A DNA stretch of 64,000 nt, taken from NCBI RefSeq assembly GCF_014200455.1, contig NZ_JACHBW010000002.1, positions 372,001 through 436,000 on the forward strand. Direction: 5' to 3'. Position numbers and translations under genes: made by a program. Of this stretch, positions 8,661 through 17,527 are shown one piece after another. Numbering within the stretch: position 1 is the stretch's first letter; every line of letters begins with the position of its first letter. A model generated the notes under the pieces. That model saw only the letters and a program-made list of their open reading frames with translations, made no database searches and was not told the DNA's origin. The stretch is from Paraburkholderia bannensis. GTDB taxonomy: Bacteria > Pseudomonadota > Gammaproteobacteria > Burkholderiales > Burkholderiaceae.

Positions 8661-9572
8661 ATGTCCTCCGCAGCTTCCCCGGAAATACGCCGTGGCGCAG
8701 CCGAAATGACCATCGCGATGCTGATGTCCGGCACCATCGGCTGGCTGGTGGTCGCGTCGAGGCAACCGGCGCTCAACGTGGTGTTCATGCGCTGCGTGCT
8801 GGGCGGCGCGACCCTCGCGCTGGTCTGTGCGGCGCTCGGGCTTTATCGGCGTGCGCTGCTGCCGTGGCGCACGCTTGGGCTCGCGGTGCTGGGCGGCGCG
8901 GCCATCGTCGCGAACTGGGTGCTGCTTTTCGCGGCCTATTCGCGTGCATCCATTTCGATGGCCACGGCGGTTTACAACACGCAGCCCTTCATGCTCGTGG
9001 GCCTGGGCGCGCTGCTGCTGCGCGAGCGCGTGAGCGCGTCCACCGTGGTGTGGCTTGCGTTGGCCTTCGTTGGCCTCGTTGGCGTGGTGGAAGTGCCGCC
9101 CGCGGTGCTGGCGGTGCCCGGCGAATACCTCGCCGGTGTGGCCTGCGCGGCGGGCGCGGCCTTTCTGTACGCGATCTCGGCGATCATCACGCGGCGTCTG
9201 AAGGGCACGCCGCCGCATCTGCTGGCGCTGGTGCAACTGGCCTTCGGGGCGCTGGCGCTCGCGCCGTTCATCCACTACGGCACGCTGCCCGACACGCCCG
9301 CGCACTGGGCGCAGATCGTCACGCTCGGCATCGTGCATACGGGGGTAATGTACGTGCTGCTGTACGGTGCGATCCAGAAGCTGCCCACCGCGATGACGGG
9401 CGCGCTCTCGTTCATCTATCCGGTGATGGCGATCTTCGTCGACTGGTTCGCCTTCGGCCAGCGGCTGGCGTGGATCCAGCTGGCGGGCGCGGCGCTGATC
9501 CTGCTCGCGGCGGCGGGCGTAAACCTGGGCTGGCAGATCGTGCCGCAGCGGGGGAAGGCGCGCCCGATTTGA
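8661..9572 (+). CDS. DMT-superfamily EamA transporter (probable metabolite exporter)
   Basis: 303-residue inner-membrane protein with two EamA repeats and about ten transmembrane helices (RhaT/YdcZ-type drug/metabolite transporter). Repeat 1 spans roughly residues 15-140 and repeat 2 roughly 150-290. A Pro-Ala-Trp-type second-repeat signature, TAMTGALSFIYPVMAIFVDW, lies near 243-262. Efflux of an amino acid or related metabolite is inferred from the family and from the divergent Lrp regulator. The start ATG 8661 directly follows the short divergent region. Confidence 0.88.
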   Translation: MSSAASPEIRRGAAEMTIAMLMSGTIGWLVVASRQPALNVVFMRCVLGGATLALVCAALGLYRRALLPWRTLGLAVLGGAAIVANWVLLFAAYSRASISMATAVYNTQPFMLVGLGALLLRERVSASTVVWLALAFVGLVGVVEVPPAVLAVPGEYLAGVACAAGAAFLYAISAIITRRLKGTPPHLLALVQLAFGALALAPFIHYGTLPDTPAHWAQIVTLGIVHTGVMYVLLYGAIQKLPTAMTGALSFIYPVMAIFVDWFAFGQRLAWIQLAGAALILLAAAGVNLGWQIVPQRGKARPI

Positions 9573-9596
9573 CCTTGCACGGGTGACGCGGCGCGC

Positions 9597-9622
9597 GGCG
9601 GTGCAGCGAGGCGGTGCAGCGA
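9597..9622. repeat. 13-bp tandem duplication
   Basis: GGCGGTGCAGCGA occurs twice in tandem (9597-9609 and 9610-9622) between the EamA gene and the DUF445 gene. Confidence 0.85.
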
Positions 9623-9685
9623 GGCGCATCGTTCGCGGACTCCCCCCATAATGGCGCGGATCGATTGATCTCCTGATCCGCCCGC

Positions 9686-10987
9686 ATGCCCACCTCCGAA
9701 ATCAGCCGCGACGAAGCCGAACTCATGCGCGCCAAACGCCGCGCGCTCCTTTTTCTGATCGCGGCCGCCGTGGTGTTCGTGGTCACGGCGCTTTCGCCGC
9801 CGGGCGTGATCGTCGACGGCATCAAGGCCGTGAGCGAAGCCGCGATGGTCGGCGCGCTGGCCGACTGGTTCGCGGTGGTCGCGCTGTTCCGGCGCGTGCC
9901 GATTCCCTTCGTGGCCGCCCGCACCGGCGTGATTCCGCGCAACAAGGATCGCATCGCCGACGAACTCGCCGTGTTCGTGCAGGAGAAGTTTCTCGACGTG
10001 AATTCGCTGGTCGGGCTGATTCGCCGGCACGATCCGGTTGAGCGGCTATCTGGCTGGCTCACCGCGCCGCAGAACGCGCAACGACTGGGCGACTATGCCG
10101 TACGGCTGATGTCGGGCCTGCTCGGCCTCACCGACGACGCGCGCATCCAGGCCTTTATCCGCGATGCCCTGCACGCTGCGCTCGACAAGGTCGATCTGTC
10201 GAAATCGGCGGGCGCCATCCTCGATACGCTGACGAAAGACGGTCGCCACCAGGAACTGCTCGACCGCATGCTCGATCAGCTCGGCCTCTTGCTGGCGCAG
10301 GAGAGCACGCGCATCTTCGTGGCCTCGCGCATCGTCGACGGGCTCAAGGGCGAGTTTCCGAAGACGGAAAAGTATCTGCCCTCGGACTGGCTGGGCGACA
10401 AAGGCGCGCGCGTGCTGGAAAGCGCCGTGAACCGCCTGCTGCTGCAGGTGAGCGAGGATCGCGAACATCATCTGCGGCAGAAGTTCGACGAGGTGATGCA
10501 AAAGCTGATCGTGCAGCTCAAGAGCGATCCGGCCTTTCTGCGCAAGGGCGAGGAGCTGAAGGCGAGTCTGCGCGAAGGCAGTGCGCTCAACGATTACACG
10601 CGCGAGCTATGGGGCAGCTTGCGCGCGTGGCTGCGCGACGATCTCGACCAACCGGGCTCGACACTGCACGCGAAGGTGGCCGCGACGGGTCAGTGGCTCG
10701 GCGAGGCGCTGGCCGCCGACGCCGATCTGCGCGCTTCGATCAACAGTCATCTGGAGGACGCCGCGCGTGCGATGGCGCCGGAGTTCTCACGCTACCTGAC
10801 CCATCACATCCGAGATACGGTGCGCAACTGGGACACGCGCGAAACCGCCCGGCTCATCGAGCTGAAGATCGGCAAGGATCTGCAGGAAATTCGCGTCAAC
10901 GGCACGGTGATCGGCGGTACGATCGGGCTGGGTCTTTATCTCTGCTCGCATCTGTTCGAATGGTTGCGCCTGCAACTCGGCCTGTGA
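9686..10987 (+). CDS. DUF445 family membrane protein (YjiN-like)
   Basis: 433-residue protein of the DUF445 family, whose biochemical role is not established. A membrane segment (about residues 21-45) is followed by the conserved GALADWFAVVALFRR stretch (62-76) and IPRNKDRIADELAVFVQEKFL. A long, largely helical cytoplasmic or periplasmic region follows, and a second hydrophobic segment (GTIGLGLYLCSHLF) lies near the C-terminus. The length is typical. It has its own terminator at 11072. Confidence 0.88.
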   Translation: MPTSEISRDEAELMRAKRRALLFLIAAAVVFVVTALSPPGVIVDGIKAVSEAAMVGALADWFAVVALFRRVPIPFVAARTGVIPRNKDRIADELAVFVQEKFLDVNSLVGLIRRHDPVERLSGWLTAPQNAQRLGDYAVRLMSGLLGLTDDARIQAFIRDALHAALDKVDLSKSAGAILDTLTKDGRHQELLDRMLDQLGLLLAQESTRIFVASRIVDGLKGEFPKTEKYLPSDWLGDKGARVLESAVNRLLLQVSEDREHHLRQKFDEVMQKLIVQLKSDPAFLRKGEELKASLREGSALNDYTRELWGSLRAWLRDDLDQPGSTLHAKVAATGQWLGEALAADADLRASINSHLEDAARAMAPEFSRYLTHHIRDTVRNWDTRETARLIELKIGKDLQEIRVNGTVIGGTIGLGLYLCSHLFEWLRLQLGL

Positions 10988-11071
10988 GACCGTGTGACAG
11001 GTTCGTGAACGTATGCGGCATAAATTCGGAGCGCGAAGCAATATGTGTCTGTTTTTACGGACGTTTTCAGG

Positions 11072-11094
11072 CCCGCGCAGGGTTGCGGGTTTTT
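11072..11094 (+). terminator. Intrinsic terminator after the DUF445 gene
   Basis: CCCGC (11072-11076) pairs with GCGGG (11085-11089) and is followed by five T (11090-11094). A second terminator lies 100 bp downstream, which suggests a separate short transcript between them. Confidence 0.6.
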
Positions 11095-11143
11095 AGGGAA
11101 ATCACCGATGCGACGCGCAATCGCGCGCGAGTATGATCGGTTC

Positions 11144-11209
11144 TAACGTTTGATCACGTCATAGCAAGATACTCTCGCTCGTCCTCGCAAAAGGACGAGC
11201 GTTTTTTTT
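11144..11209 (+). ncRNA. Candidate small RNA ending in a strong Rho-independent terminator
   Basis: Between the DUF445 terminator and the convergent MBL-fold gene there is a -10-like TATGAT (11132-11137), then about 30 nt of unstructured sequence. A perfect 10-bp stem follows (CGCTCGTCCT with AGGACGAGCG, 11176-11201) and eight T (11202-11209). No reading frame fits. The arrangement is that of a short Hfq-type sRNA with the start near 11144. The -35 element is poor, so both the promoter and the 5' end are inferred. Confidence 0.4.
11176..11209 (+). terminator. Strong intrinsic terminator (8-T tail)
   Basis: Perfect 10-bp GC-rich stem, 6-nt loop CGCAAA and an uninterrupted run of eight T. It is the strongest terminator on the plus strand here, almost 190 bp after the DUF445 stop and after that gene's own terminator. 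Confidence 0.9.
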
Positions 11210-11228
11210 GGTGCCTGGGCGCCGATGT

Positions 11229-12167
11229 TCAGGCCACGGCTGCCGGCGCTTCGATGCCGTCTTCGCGCAGCACCAGCGCACCGCTCTTTGCCAGCTCGCC
11301 GGTCAACTCGTGCAGCAGCCCGGGCCACGCGCTTTCGGGCGCGAGCTGGCGCGCCGCCGCGTGCATGACGGCGGCATCGGCGAGCATGGCTTGCAGCGCC
11401 GCAAAGCGCAGCGTGCGCACTTCGAGCAGCTTGAAAACGATCAGCACCTTGAGCGCGTTTTTCGCGTTGCGCGCGGGATCGGCGCGCAGCCATGCAAGGC
11501 GCGAATAGGCCCGCTGCAGCGCCGCGTCGACGCCCGTGAACGGTTTGCCGTGGCCCGGGATGACGGTTGCCACCTCCAGCTTCGCGATGGCGTCGAGCAC
11601 CGCCTGCTGCTCCGCGAAACCGCTTTCTCCCTCCAGTTCCGGAAAGATCACGCCGAAGCCATGCTCCCAGAGCGCATCGGCGCTGATGAGCACGCGAGGC
11701 TCCGGCGCGTAGAGCATCAGCGAATCGGGATCGTGTCCCGGCGCGCCGATTACCTCCCAGCCGATGCCGCCCAGCTTCAGGCGTGCGCCCGGCGCGAGCG
11801 TGCCGGTGAACGTAAAGCGCTCGCACGTCTGCGCCGTCGCGCGAAAGGTGAGCTTCGCTTCATCCCATTCACGCACGGCCCGTTCGCTGGCGGCGGGGAT
11901 CAGCGTTTCGAGCGTCTCGCTCGCCCACTGCGCCTGCAATTGCGCGTTGCCGCCGCAGTGATCCGAATGCAGATGCGTATTGACGATGGTGTCGAGCGCG
12001 CGGCCCGCAAGCGCATGCTGCACGAGCGCGACCGTTTGCGCGGCGTGCGTGGCGTAGCCGGTGTCGACCAGCGCCGCGCGATCTTCATCGACCAGCAGGA
12101 TGTTGTTCGACGACAGCCAGCCGCGTTCGAACACGCGCAGCGACGCCGGCAGGGCGACTTCGCTCAT
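11229..12167 (-). CDS. MBL-fold metallo-hydrolase
   Basis: 312-residue metallo-beta-lactamase-fold hydrolase. The metal motif THLHSDH (residues 64-70) supplies His65, His67, Asp69 and His70. Further ligands are the His in GAPGHDPDS (about 137-145), the Asp in ISADALWE and the His in VIPGHGKPF. It resembles glyoxalase II/thioesterase-like members. The substrate is unknown; an acyl-CoA or glutathione thioester is possible given the HMG-CoA lyase and MaoC neighbours. The start ATG 12167 overlaps the MaoC-like gene by 4 bp (ATGA), so the two are translationally coupled. Confidence 0.88.
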   Translation of the reverse strand: MSEVALPASLRVFERGWLSSNNILLVDEDRAALVDTGYATHAAQTVALVQHALAGRALDTIVNTHLHSDHCGGNAQLQAQWASETLETLIPAASERAVREWDEAKLTFRATAQTCERFTFTGTLAPGARLKLGGIGWEVIGAPGHDPDSLMLYAPEPRVLISADALWEHGFGVIFPELEGESGFAEQQAVLDAIAKLEVATVIPGHGKPFTGVDAALQRAYSRLAWLRADPARNAKNALKVLIVFKLLEVRTLRFAALQAMLADAAVMHAAARQLAPESAWPGLLHELTGELAKSGALVLREDGIEAPAAVA

Positions 12168-12622
12168 GACGCAACGCCTTGTGGGTTCGACGGTTTGGGC
12201 ATCACCAGGATCGTCGAGCGGCCCACCACCAGCGTGTCGCCGTTCTGGTTCTTCGCCGTGCCTTCGAGCTTGACGAGATCGCCGTTGAGGCTGGATTTCC
12301 AGTACGCATCCACCACCCGCCATTCGAACGTCAGCACGTCAGTGGCGTGCGCGGCGCGCTTGAGCTTCATGTCGAAGTCGAGACCCAGCGGCTGCGCGTA
12401 CTGCGAAAAATGCGTCGCCAGCAGCGCCATGAAATGCGCGGTGGGCTGCGTGCCCGAAGCAATCAAGCCGCCAAAGCGGCTCTGCGCGGCGTAGGCCTCG
12501 TCATGATGCAGCGGGTTGAGATCGCTCACGAGCGTGGCGAACGACTTCACCGAATCGGGCGAGAGTGCAAGCGTCGCGCCAAAGGTCTCGCCGATCTTCA
12601 CGACGCGGGCGGGCGCGGTCAT
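12164..12622 (-). CDS. MaoC-like hot-dog-fold dehydratase
   Basis: 152-residue single hot-dog domain of the MaoC/(R)-specific enoyl-CoA hydratase type. The motif SDLNPLHHDEAYA (about 33-45) contains the Asp and His expected for hydratase chemistry (D-x(4)-H). FGGLIASGTQPTAHFMALL follows as in the family. The enzyme would hydrate a trans-2-enoyl-CoA or carry a related thioester activity. It overlaps both neighbours by 4 bp and sits in an operon with HMG-CoA lyase, consistent with branched-chain acyl-CoA catabolism. Confidence 0.85.
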   Translation of the reverse strand: MTAPARVVKIGETFGATLALSPDSVKSFATLVSDLNPLHHDEAYAAQSRFGGLIASGTQPTAHFMALLATHFSQYAQPLGLDFDMKLKRAAHATDVLTFEWRVVDAYWKSSLNGDLVKLEGTAKNQNGDTLVVGRSTILVMPKPSNPQGVAS

Positions 12623-12852
12623 CGTGCGTCTCCGTGCTGAGCATCATCGGCTGCGCGCGCAACCTTGCCGGCATCGCGCTGCGTCAGCCAGTGCGCGTGT
12701 CGAACTTCGATGGCGTCCCATACCGCGCGTTTCGCGTCGTCTTCGAGCGTGGACCACGAGGCGATCTCGTCGATCGTGCGCAGGCAGCCTTCACACAGGC
12801 CGCTGGCCTCGTGCATGCGGCACACGTTGATGCAGGGCGAGGGCGTCGTCAT
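12619..12852 (-). CDS. DUF1289 family small protein
   Basis: 77-residue protein with the DUF1289 pattern: four cysteines at 7, 11, 20 and 23 (PCINVCRM, then GLCEGCLRT) followed by the conserved ReI..W segment (DEIASWSTLEDDAKRAVW). The Cys set suggests a small metal or Fe-S site, but the function is unknown. Its stop overlaps the start of the MaoC-like gene (ATGA, 12619-12622), so the two are co-translated. Confidence 0.88.
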   Translation of the reverse strand: MTTPSPCINVCRMHEASGLCEGCLRTIDEIASWSTLEDDAKRAVWDAIEVRHAHWLTQRDAGKVARAADDAQHGDAR

Positions 12853-12858
12853 GCCGGC

Positions 12859-13380
12859 TTACGCATCGCGCAGCGCCACATCGACGACCGGCGCGCCGGT
12901 CATCGCTGCGAGTTCCTGCGGCGACAGATTGAACACCGCATGCGGATGGCCCGCCGCCGCCCACAGACTGTCGAGCAGGAACAGATCGGCGTCGATCAGC
13001 GTCACGGGGCGCGTGGCATGGCCAATCGGGCAGACGCCGCCAATCGCGTAGCCGGTCATCTCGCGCACGAACTTCGCATCGGCGCGGCCAATTTCGCCGA
13101 CGTGCGCCTCGACCTTCTTTTCGTCCACGCGATTCGCGCCGCTGGCGATCACGAGCACGGGCGCATCGTCCTTGCGACGGCGGAACAGGATCGACTTGGC
13201 GATCTGCGCGACTTCGCAGCCCAGTCCCGCGGCGGCTTCCGCCGAGGTCTTGCCGGTCTCGGGCAGCAGCACGACCGGCTTGACGTGGCCATGGTCGCGC
13301 AGCAGCAGCGCAACGCGGCGCGCGGATTCGGGCAGGGCTTCGATGCCGTCTTTCCCGGAGTTGATAAGCGTGTCGATCAT
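12859..13380 (-). CDS. YbaK/EbsC-type aminoacyl-tRNA deacylase
   Basis: 173-residue YbaK/ProX-superfamily protein, which hydrolyses mischarged Cys- or Ala-tRNA species in trans. Features include KSILFRR with the catalytic-type lysine (about residue 63), ANRVDEKKVEAHVG and the GYAIGGVCPIGH loop (about 109-120), the substrate-pocket signature. The length fits the family. It lies 6 bp upstream of the DUF1289 gene in the same operon. Confidence 0.9.
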   Translation of the reverse strand: MIDTLINSGKDGIEALPESARRVALLLRDHGHVKPVVLLPETGKTSAEAAAGLGCEVAQIAKSILFRRRKDDAPVLVIASGANRVDEKKVEAHVGEIGRADAKFVREMTGYAIGGVCPIGHATRPVTLIDADLFLLDSLWAAAGHPHAVFNLSPQELAAMTGAPVVDVALRDA

Positions 13381-13416
13381 CTTGACGATTCCTTCGTACT
13401 ACGATTCGAATTCGGA

Positions 13417-14349
13417 CTATGCGCAGGCGGCGGCGCTCTGCTGTTTGGCGAGCAGCGCCTTGCCTGCGCGCGAGACGTTGTTGCGGCCGATCGCGCGCGA
13501 AATAAAGTCGCCGGCGGCCACCACCTGATCGAGATCGACGCCCGTATGAATGCCCAGGCCGTTCATCAGATACAGCACGTCTTCGGTTGCGACATTGCCG
13601 GTTGCGCCTTTCGCGTAGGGGCAGCCGCCCAGACCTGCCACCGAGGCGTGGAAGATCGCAATGCCTTGTTCGAGCGCCGCATAGATGTTCGCCAGCGCCT
13701 GACCATAGGTGTCGTGGAAGTGGCCGGAAAGACGCTCGCGCGGGAATACCTTCGTGACCGCCTCGAACACTTCATGCACCCGCTTCGCGGTGCCCACGCC
13801 GATGGTGTCGGCGATATCGATTTCGTCGCAGCCCAGCGCCGCGAAGCGCTGCACCACATCCACCACCGATTCGACCGGCACCTCGCCCTGATACGGGCAG
13901 CCGAGCGAGCACGACACGCTGCCGCGAATGCGCACGCCGTTGGCCTTCGCCGCTTGCGCCACGGGCGCGAAACGCTCGATGCTTTCGGCAATCGAGCAAT
14001 TGATGTTCTTCTGCGAGAACGCTTCGCTGGCCGCGCCGAAGATCACGATTTCATCGACGCGCGCGGCGAGTGCGCCTTCGAAGCCGCGCAGATTCGGCGT
14101 GAGCGCCGAATAGATCGTGCCCGCGCGGCGCGCGATGCCGTCCATCACCTGCGCACCGTCGGCCATTTGCGGGACCCATTTCGGCGAAACGAACGAGGCG
14201 GCTTCGATATTCGCGAAGCCCGCCTGCGTGAGGCGGTCGATCAGTTCGATCTTGACCTGCGTGGGCACGAATTCCTTCTCGTTCTGCAGGCCGTCGCGCG
14301 GGCCGACTTCAACGATCTTGACTGCGCCGGGGAGGGGGCTTGCTGCCAT
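13417..14349 (-). CDS. mvaB: Hydroxymethylglutaryl-CoA lyase
   Basis: 310-residue HMGL-like TIM-barrel enzyme that splits HMG-CoA into acetoacetate and acetyl-CoA, the last step of leucine degradation. It shows EVGPRDGLQNEK (14-25) with the catalytic Arg/Asp, SCSLGCPYQGEV, HFHDTYGQALANI with metal-binding histidines, and the family signature SVAGLGGCPYAKGATGN with the catalytic Cys. Start ATG 14349 follows a clear AGGAGA ribosome site. No liu/3-methylcrotonyl-CoA genes are nearby, so pathway context rests on the enzyme alone. liuE is an equivalent name. Confidence 0.93.
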   Translation of the reverse strand: MAASPLPGAVKIVEVGPRDGLQNEKEFVPTQVKIELIDRLTQAGFANIEAASFVSPKWVPQMADGAQVMDGIARRAGTIYSALTPNLRGFEGALAARVDEIVIFGAASEAFSQKNINCSIAESIERFAPVAQAAKANGVRIRGSVSCSLGCPYQGEVPVESVVDVVQRFAALGCDEIDIADTIGVGTAKRVHEVFEAVTKVFPRERLSGHFHDTYGQALANIYAALEQGIAIFHASVAGLGGCPYAKGATGNVATEDVLYLMNGLGIHTGVDLDQVVAAGDFISRAIGRNNVSRAGKALLAKQQSAAACA

Positions 14350-14428
14350 GTCTGTCTCCTGTCCTTGTATTTTCTGCGGCTTGCTCAGCGTCGTATTCAG
14401 CGACGTATTCAGCAACGCATTGAGGAAC

Positions 14429-15379
14429 TTAGTATCCGCGTTTGATATGCACGATGCCGCTCACGGTTTCGCCCCGCGAGAGCGCTTCGATCTTGTCCGC
14501 GATCTGCGAGACCGCTTCCTCGCGCAGCGTGAGCGCCGAGCTATGCGGGGTAATCGTGATGCGCGGCTCCAGCCAGAACGGATGCTCGGGCGGCAGCGGT
14601 TCGGTGCGGAACACGTCGAGCGTGGCCCCGGCCAGCGTGCCGTTCGCCAGCGCGTCGAGCAGATCCTGTTCGACCAGATGTGCGCCGCGTGCGACGTTCA
14701 CCACATAGGCGCCGCGCGCGAGCTTGCCGAAGGTGTCGGCGTCGAGGATGTCGTGCGTATCGGGCGTGGCGGGCAGCAGATTGACGAGCACTTTCACATC
14801 GTCGAGAAAGGCGTCGAACTGAGGGCTGCGCAAGTCGCCCGAGAATGTTTCGATTGCGTCGATCGCTTTCGCGCTGCGGGAAAAGCCGCGCACCGGCACG
14901 CCCAGCGACGCCACCGCGCGCGCCACCTGCGCGCCCAGCACGCCCAGGCCAAGCACGCCCACGGTAAAGGTTTCGAGCGGATGCGGCGCGAGCACATGCC
15001 ATTCGCGGCGGGCCTGCTGCCGGGCGTAATCGTCGAAGCGGCGCAGGTAGCGCAGCACCGCATGCTGCACGTATTCGGCCATTTGCGGCCCCATGCCCGA
15101 ATCTTCGAGGCGCACCAGCAGCGCGTCCTGCGGCAGCGTGCCGGGATGCTGACGTTCGAGCGCGAGGATGGCGTCGACGCCCGCGCCCAGGTTGAACACC
15201 GCCCGCAGGCCGCGCGGCGCGGCGAACATCTCGCGCGGCGGGTGCCAGACGATCGCGAAATCGGCGGGCGCGGTGTCGCCGGGCTGCCATTCGCGCAGTT
15301 CGGCATCCGGCAGCGCGCGCGCGAGGGCGGCGAGCCAGCCGGAAGCATCGGATTGCGGGAGCCAGAACAGAATCTTCAT
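14429..15379 (-). CDS. ghrA: Glyoxylate/hydroxypyruvate reductase A (D-2-hydroxyacid dehydrogenase)
   Basis: 316-residue NAD(P)-dependent 2-hydroxyacid dehydrogenase of the GhrA type. It has a Rossmann motif GVLGLGVLGAQVARAVASLG (about 141-160), the catalytic Arg in VVNVARGAHLV, Glu in DVFRTEPLPPEHPFW and His in ITPHSSA. The substrates glyoxylate and hydroxypyruvate are inferred from subfamily likeness. Start ATG 15379 gives MKILFWLP, the usual GhrA N-terminus. It is the first gene of the minus-strand run that continues into the HMG-CoA lyase gene. Confidence 0.88.
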   Translation of the reverse strand: MKILFWLPQSDASGWLAALARALPDAELREWQPGDTAPADFAIVWHPPREMFAAPRGLRAVFNLGAGVDAILALERQHPGTLPQDALLVRLEDSGMGPQMAEYVQHAVLRYLRRFDDYARQQARREWHVLAPHPLETFTVGVLGLGVLGAQVARAVASLGVPVRGFSRSAKAIDAIETFSGDLRSPQFDAFLDDVKVLVNLLPATPDTHDILDADTFGKLARGAYVVNVARGAHLVEQDLLDALANGTLAGATLDVFRTEPLPPEHPFWLEPRITITPHSSALTLREEAVSQIADKIEALSRGETVSGIVHIKRGY

Positions 15380-15598
15380 CGTGATACGTATCCCTCGAAA
15401 TCGCGTGACAAAGCCGCTGGGCACATTCTACTTTTTCGTGCCCGAAGCCGTCGGGCTTTCTCCCCGAGCGCCGAAACCCGGGCCCGCCGCGCCGCACCAT
15501 CGCGGGGACGTGAAAAAGCTAAGCAAAAAAAATTGGTTCGGCGCGCGCGCGGTGCGGATCACAATCGCTCCACGATCCGTCGATGCGAGGAAAAAATC

Positions 15599-16261
15599 AT
15601 GCTTTCGTGCGCTCAATCACGTTGGCCGCCGAGACTCGTCACCGTGCCGGGCCTGCACGGCAGCGACGGGGCGCATTGGCAAAGCTGGCTGGAGCGGCAG
15701 TTCCCGCGCTCGCTGCGCGTCGAACAGGACGACTGGGACGCGCCCGATCTGGCGGTGTGGAGCGGCGCGCTCGCACAACTGCTTGCGCGCGAACGCGGGC
15801 CATTCCTGCTCGCGGCGCACAGCTTCGGCTGCCTCGTGACGGCTTATGCACTGCAACAAGGCCTGGTGAGCGCCGATGTGGCAGGCGTGTTGTTCGTCGC
15901 GCCCGCAAGCCCTGAGAAGTTCCGCTTTGCCGGAGCGTTCGAGGCGCGCCGTCTGAAAGTGCCGTCGATTCTGATCGGCAGCGAAACCGACCCGTGGATG
16001 ACGCTCGACGGCGCGCAGCGTCTCGCGCGGCAACTGGGCAGCGCGTTCGTGAATCTCGGCGATGCGGGGCATATCAACACGGCGGCGGGCTTCGGGCCCT
16101 GGCCGCGTGCGAAGTATTTCGTCGATACGCTGGTGCATTGCGAAGCGCCGCGCAGATTGCGCGACGCGGCGGGCGATGGAGCAGGTGACAACGCGGCCGA
16201 CAACGCAGGCGGCGAGGAAAGCGCCGCCTACGACATGGAAGCGCGGCTCAAATACGCCTGA
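15599..16261 (+). CDS. RBBP9/YdeN-type serine alpha/beta hydrolase
   Basis: 220-residue small hydrolase of the RBBP9/YdeN family. VPGLHGSDGAHWQSWLE (14-30), the nucleophile Ser in AAHSFGC (about 69-75) and His in GDAGHINT (about 157-164) form the triad with an Asp in GSETDPW. The enzyme class is a serine hydrolase with unknown natural substrate. The last 40 residues are an acidic, Asp/Ala-rich tail (GDGAGDNAADNAGG) not expected in the fold. It is convergent with the kinase gene, 9 bp away. Confidence 0.85.
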   Translation: MLSCAQSRWPPRLVTVPGLHGSDGAHWQSWLERQFPRSLRVEQDDWDAPDLAVWSGALAQLLARERGPFLLAAHSFGCLVTAYALQQGLVSADVAGVLFVAPASPEKFRFAGAFEARRLKVPSILIGSETDPWMTLDGAQRLARQLGSAFVNLGDAGHINTAAGFGPWPRAKYFVDTLVHCEAPRRLRDAAGDGAGDNAADNAGGEESAAYDMEARLKYA

Positions 16262-16270
16262 GCGTGTGCC

Positions 16271-17527
16271 TCAACGCGCCTGTGCGTTGCGTAGCAAACG
16301 AGCGGTATGCAGTGCAATCATCCCTTCTTCGTCGGTGCGCACGGCGAACACCGGCACGCGGCTCTCGCGCGCGGTGACGCGCTCGTTGCCCGCTTCGTTG
16401 GCAGCGCTATCCAGCGTGATGCCGAATAGCGGCGCAAGCCGCTCGCACACCTGCGCGCGAATCTGCGGCGCGTGCTGCCCGATCCCGGCGGTAAACACCA
16501 GCGCATCCAGCCCGCCCATTACCACGGCAAGCTTGCCCACTTCCTGCGCGATCCGGTACGTGTAGAAGTCGATCGCGAGCTTCGCTTGCGCGCTGTCGCT
16601 TGCCAGCAGTTCGCGCATGTCGCTGCTCACGCCGGAAAGACCCTTGAGCCCCGAGTCGTGATACAGCAGCTTCTGGATTTCGTCGTGGCCCATGCCGCGT
16701 TCCATCATCCACAGCACCGCGCCCGCATCGAGCGCGCCGCAGCGCGTGCCCATCGGCAGGCCGTCTAGCGCGGTGAGGCCCATGGTGGTCTCCACGCTCT
16801 TGCCGTCGTGCATCGCGCACAGGCTCGCGCCGTTGCCCAGATGCGCGACCACGACGCGACCGCGTGCGATCTCGGGTGCGACGGCATGCAGATGATGGGC
16901 GATGTACTCGTACGAAAGGCCGTGAAAGCCGTAGCGGCGCACGCCCTCCTCGTAGTAGTGATAGGGCAGCGCGAAGAGCTGCGCCATGATGTCGTTGCCG
17001 GCGTGGAAGGCCGTATCGAAGCACGCCACCTGCGGCAACTCGGGCGCGGCAATGCGCACCGCGCGAATCGCCGCGAGATTGTGCGGCTGATGCAGCGGCG
17101 CGAGCGGCGTGAGCGAGTCGAGTTCGGCGATCACCTGATCGTCGATGAGCGTCGCGTCCTTGAAATGCGAGCCGCCATGCACCACGCGATGACCGATCGC
17201 AGCGGGCGGCGTGTCGCGCAAGCCCACCGCAAGCACGAGGCGCAGCAGGCGGAACGCGGCGTCGTGATCGGCCACCTGCGCCACAGGGAACTTCTGGTCG
17301 ACGATCAGGCGGCCATCGGCCATATGCGCTTCCAGACGCGGCGCCACGCCGATGCCCTCGATCTGGCCGCCCGCGCCCAGAATCGCGCGTGCGCCGGCTT
17401 GCACGTTCGGATCGTCGATTACGCGATACACCGAACACTTGATGCTCGACGAACCGGCGTTGACCACCAGCACGATCTGGCCTTCGCCGTGTTCGTTCCC
17501 GTGCGCGTGAGCGTTCTCGACATTCAT
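16271..17527 (-). CDS. ackA: Acetate/propionate (short-chain acyl) kinase
   Basis: 418-residue ASKHA kinase that interconverts acyl phosphate plus ADP and carboxylate plus ATP. Motifs in order: VVNAGSSSIKCSVY (20-33), RVVHGG, CFDTAFHAGND, RYGFHGLSYEYIA, HLGNGASL, DGLPMGTRCGALDAG and FTAGIGQHAPQIR. All are characteristic of acetate kinase. A His/Glu-rich N-terminal extension of about 17 residues is unusual. Its ATG directly abuts the stop codon of the phosphotransacylase gene, so the pair is coupled. Acetate versus butyrate/propionate preference cannot be read from sequence; the neighbours suggest a role in acyl-CoA supply. Confidence 0.92.
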   Translation of the reverse strand: MNVENAHAHGNEHGEGQIVLVVNAGSSSIKCSVYRVIDDPNVQAGARAILGAGGQIEGIGVAPRLEAHMADGRLIVDQKFPVAQVADHDAAFRLLRLVLAVGLRDTPPAAIGHRVVHGGSHFKDATLIDDQVIAELDSLTPLAPLHQPHNLAAIRAVRIAAPELPQVACFDTAFHAGNDIMAQLFALPYHYYEEGVRRYGFHGLSYEYIAHHLHAVAPEIARGRVVVAHLGNGASLCAMHDGKSVETTMGLTALDGLPMGTRCGALDAGAVLWMMERGMGHDEIQKLLYHDSGLKGLSGVSSDMRELLASDSAQAKLAIDFYTYRIAQEVGKLAVVMGGLDALVFTAGIGQHAPQIRAQVCERLAPLFGITLDSAANEAGNERVTARESRVPVFAVRTDEEGMIALHTARLLRNAQAR

